Below, one piece after another: positions 62,431 to 64,000 of a DNA stretch of 64,000 nt (the stretch's first letter is position 1; each line of letters starts with the position of its first letter). The translations under genes were made by a program, and so were the position numbers. Below the pieces are notes generated by a model. It had not been told where the DNA came from and did not search any database. It saw only the letters and a program-made list of their open reading frames with translations. The DNA lies in NCBI GenBank assembly GCA_022750195.1, contig JAKIWE010000001.1:804672-868671 (forward strand), in the 5' to 3' direction. The DNA is from Thermoplasmata archaeon. Its GTDB lineage: Archaea > Thermoplasmatota > Thermoplasmata > Lutacidiplasmatales > UBA184.

Positions 62431-64000
62431 ATGTTCCGATTTGACCCGACCTACTCGAGCGCCGTCCCGGCCGACGGCGAGCCGGAGCCAACTCCGCCGG
62501 CCTCCGGGCCCCTCTCCGAGAGCGAGCTGCGCCTGATCGACCGTTACTGGCAGGCCGCGAATTACCTGACGGTCGGCCAGATCTACCTCCTCGCGAATCC
62601 GCTGCTCCACGAGCCGCTCCGACGCGAACACCTCAAACCACGGCTGCTGGGCCACTGGGGGACCTCCCCCGGGCTGAGCTTCATCTACGCCCACCTGAAC
62701 CGGTTGATCCGGTCGACCGACGCGAACGTGATCCTTCTCGCCGGACCGGGGCACGGCGGGCCGGCGATCCTCGCGAACGTCTACCTCGAAGGAACGTACT
62801 CGGAAGTCTACCCCGCGATGCCGACGAACGAGGAGGGCCTGCGTCGGCTGTTCCGTCAGTTCTCGACCCCGGGGGGCGTACCGAGCCACGTGAGCGCCCC
62901 GACGCCCGGTTCGATCCATGAGGGCGGGGAGCTCGGTTACGTCCTCCTCCACGCCTTCGGTGCCGCGTTCGACAACCCGGAGCTGCTCGTCGTGGCCGTG
63001 GTCGGCGACGGGGAGGCCGAGACCGGCCCGCTCGAAGGGTCGTGGAAGGGGATTCGTTTCCTTCATCCGGCGCGGGATGGGGCGGTGCTGCCCATCCTTC
63101 ACTTGAACGGCTACAAGATCGCCGGTCCGACCGTCCTCGGCCGGACCTCGGACGCGGACCTTCGCGCCTGGTTGCAGGGGCTGGGATACGAACCGACCTT
63201 CGTGGAGGGCGACCGCCCCGAGTCCGTCCATCAGCAGTTCGCAGCGGCCCTCGACGCCTGCCACTCGCGCATCCGGTCGATTCAGTCGGAGGCGCGCGCC
63301 CGCGGGGTGGTGGGGCGGGTCACCTGGCCAATGATCGTCCTTCGAACGCCGAAAGGCTGGACCGGACCGGACGAGCTTGACGGGGTTCCGATCGAGGGTA
63401 CGTTCCGGGCCCACCAGGTCCCGCTGGCGAACGTGCGAACCGACCCTGAACAGCTCCGGCGACTGGAGGCATGGCTGCGGAGCTACCGACCCGACGAACT
63501 GTTCGACGCCGCCGGGACCCTCGTCCCAGAGCTCCGGGCTCTGGCACCCGTGGGGGGGCGCCGGCTCGGGTCGAACCCGCACGCGAACGGTGGGGGCCGG
63601 CCGATCGACCTGTCGCTGCCGGAGTATGCGGCCTACGCGCTGCCCGTAGCCCACCCCGGGGTCGAAACGGCGGAGTCCACCCGCCAACTCGGTCGCTGGC
63701 TGCGGGACATTTACACAGCGACCGCCACGGACCGGAACTTCCGGCTGTTCTGCCCCGACGAGGCGAACTCGAACCGTCTGGGCGACGTCTTCAGCGTCGA
63801 GAAGCGCTGCTTCGTCGGACCGGTCCTCTCCGTCGACGACCACGTCGCTCCCGAAGGGCGAGTGATGGAGGTGTTGAGCGAGCACAACTGCCACGGGTGG
63901 CTCGAAGGGTACCTTCTCACTGGCCGTCACGGCCTCTTCGCCACGTACGAGGCGTTCGCCATGGTCTCCGCCTCGATGACGGTCCAGTTCTCGAAATGGC
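62431..64000 (+). CDS. xfp: Phosphoketolase, C-terminus off the window
   Basis: The first 523 residues of an xylulose 5-phosphate/fructose 6-phosphate phosphoketolase, usually about 800 residues long. [12 protein letters not shown] and [16 protein letters not shown] are the thiamine diphosphate and metal motifs. GYKIAGPT and the later [12 protein letters not shown] are also typical. It splits xylulose 5-phosphate or fructose 6-phosphate with phosphate to acetyl phosphate and an aldose phosphate. Acetate kinase upstream would then yield ATP. The frame is open to the edge. Confidence 0.92.
   Translation, partial: MFRFDPTYSSAVPADGEPEPTPPASGPLSESELRLIDRYWQAANYLTVGQIYLLANPLLHEPLRREHLKPRLLGHWGTSPGLSFIYAHLNRLIRSTDANVILLAGPGHGGPAILANVYLEGTYSEVYPAMPTNEEGLRRLFRQFSTPGGVPSHVSAPTPGSIHEGGELGYVLLHAFGAAFDNPELLVVAVVGDGEAETGPLEGSWKGIRFLHPARDGAVLPILHLNGYKIAGPTVLGRTSDADLRAWLQGLGYEPTFVEGDRPESVHQQFAAALDACHSRIRSIQSEARARGVVGRVTWPMIVLRTPKGWTGPDELDGVPIEGTFRAHQVPLANVRTDPEQLRRLEAWLRSYRPDELFDAAGTLVPELRALAPVGGRRLGSNPHANGGGRPIDLSLPEYAAYALPVAHPGVETAESTRQLGRWLRDIYTATATDRNFRLFCPDEANSNRLGDVFSVEKRCFVGPVLSVDDHVAPEGRVMEVLSEHNCHGWLEGYLLTGRHGLFATYEAFAMVSASMTVQFSKW

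Noticed and set aside
61636..63930. Minus-strand frame of 764 codons
   Set aside because: Antisense to acetate kinase and phosphoketolase, with shadow composition.
1..64000. CRISPR arrays, insertion sequences, rRNA, prophage
   Set aside because: No regularly spaced repeats, transposase motifs, rRNA cores or phage structural genes were seen in either strand.

Overview
The window is one stretch of a high-GC archaeal chromosome. Archaeal marker genes are present: transcription factor B, Gar1, aIF6, ribosomal proteins S19e, S17e, L31e and L39e, PDCD5, a SAMP-type ubiquitin-like protein and archaeal CoaD. Many genes have a TATA-like box 24-32 bp before a GTG or ATG start, which suggests leaderless transcripts. 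Other genes are coupled by GTGA or ATGA overlaps. Gene content, GC level and the many secreted Kelch/beta-propeller proteins fit an uncultured member of the Thermoplasmatota; that placement is inference.

Region by region. 1-1.7 kb: a secreted Kelch/PKD protein running off the left edge. 1.8-9.8 kb: a minus-strand block of zinc-ribbon proteins (zinc ribbon, SPFH with three zinc ribbons, coiled-coil zinc ribbon, membrane protein) behind a 1486-residue TPR protein. 9.8-15.2 kb: an HD phosphohydrolase, a secreted propeller/FN3 protein and a family-4 glycosyltransferase. 15.2-18.2 kb: two tandem KaiC-like ATPases. 18.4-20 kb: phosphoglucose/phosphomannose isomerase, a tRNA-Ser(CGA) with an apparent T-loop intron, and a SAMP. 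20-24.6 kb: a MoxR-DUF58-membrane protein operon. 24.6-29.9 kb: another secreted Kelch-like protein and two related helical proteins. 30-31 kb: a HEPN-MNT toxin-antitoxin pair whose antitoxin carries a zinc ribbon.

31.2-36 kb: gar1, tfb, tldD/tldE homologues and purN. 36-41.7 kb: a tightly coupled molybdenum hydroxylase operon (MocA, XdhC, 2Fe-2S, Mo and FAD subunits) whose FAD subunit has the four-cysteine insert of 4-hydroxybenzoyl-CoA reductase, ending in a ParB/SerK-like gene. 41.7-43.8 kb: S19e, PDCD5, L39e, L31e and aIF6. 43.8-47.8 kb: a DUF3237-like protein, a membrane protein with a UbiE-like methyltransferase, a DUF4242-like protein, an aldo/keto reductase and S17e. 48-54 kb: a von Willebrand A/TPR protein, a GTPase-like P-loop protein and a 1095-residue coiled-coil protein; this triad is the best candidate for an undescribed system.

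54-64 kb: small Zn/membrane protein, CoaD, small archaeal proteins, a site-2 protease, a Trm-G10-like methyltransferase, a Mut7-C nuclease, a phosphohexomutase, a 55-residue protein with 13 cysteines, a HAD hydrolase, acetate kinase, and a phosphoketolase running off the right edge. The last two together would turn sugar phosphates into acetate and ATP. I saw no CRISPR array, insertion sequence, rRNA or prophage, and no gene-free stretch above 300 bases.
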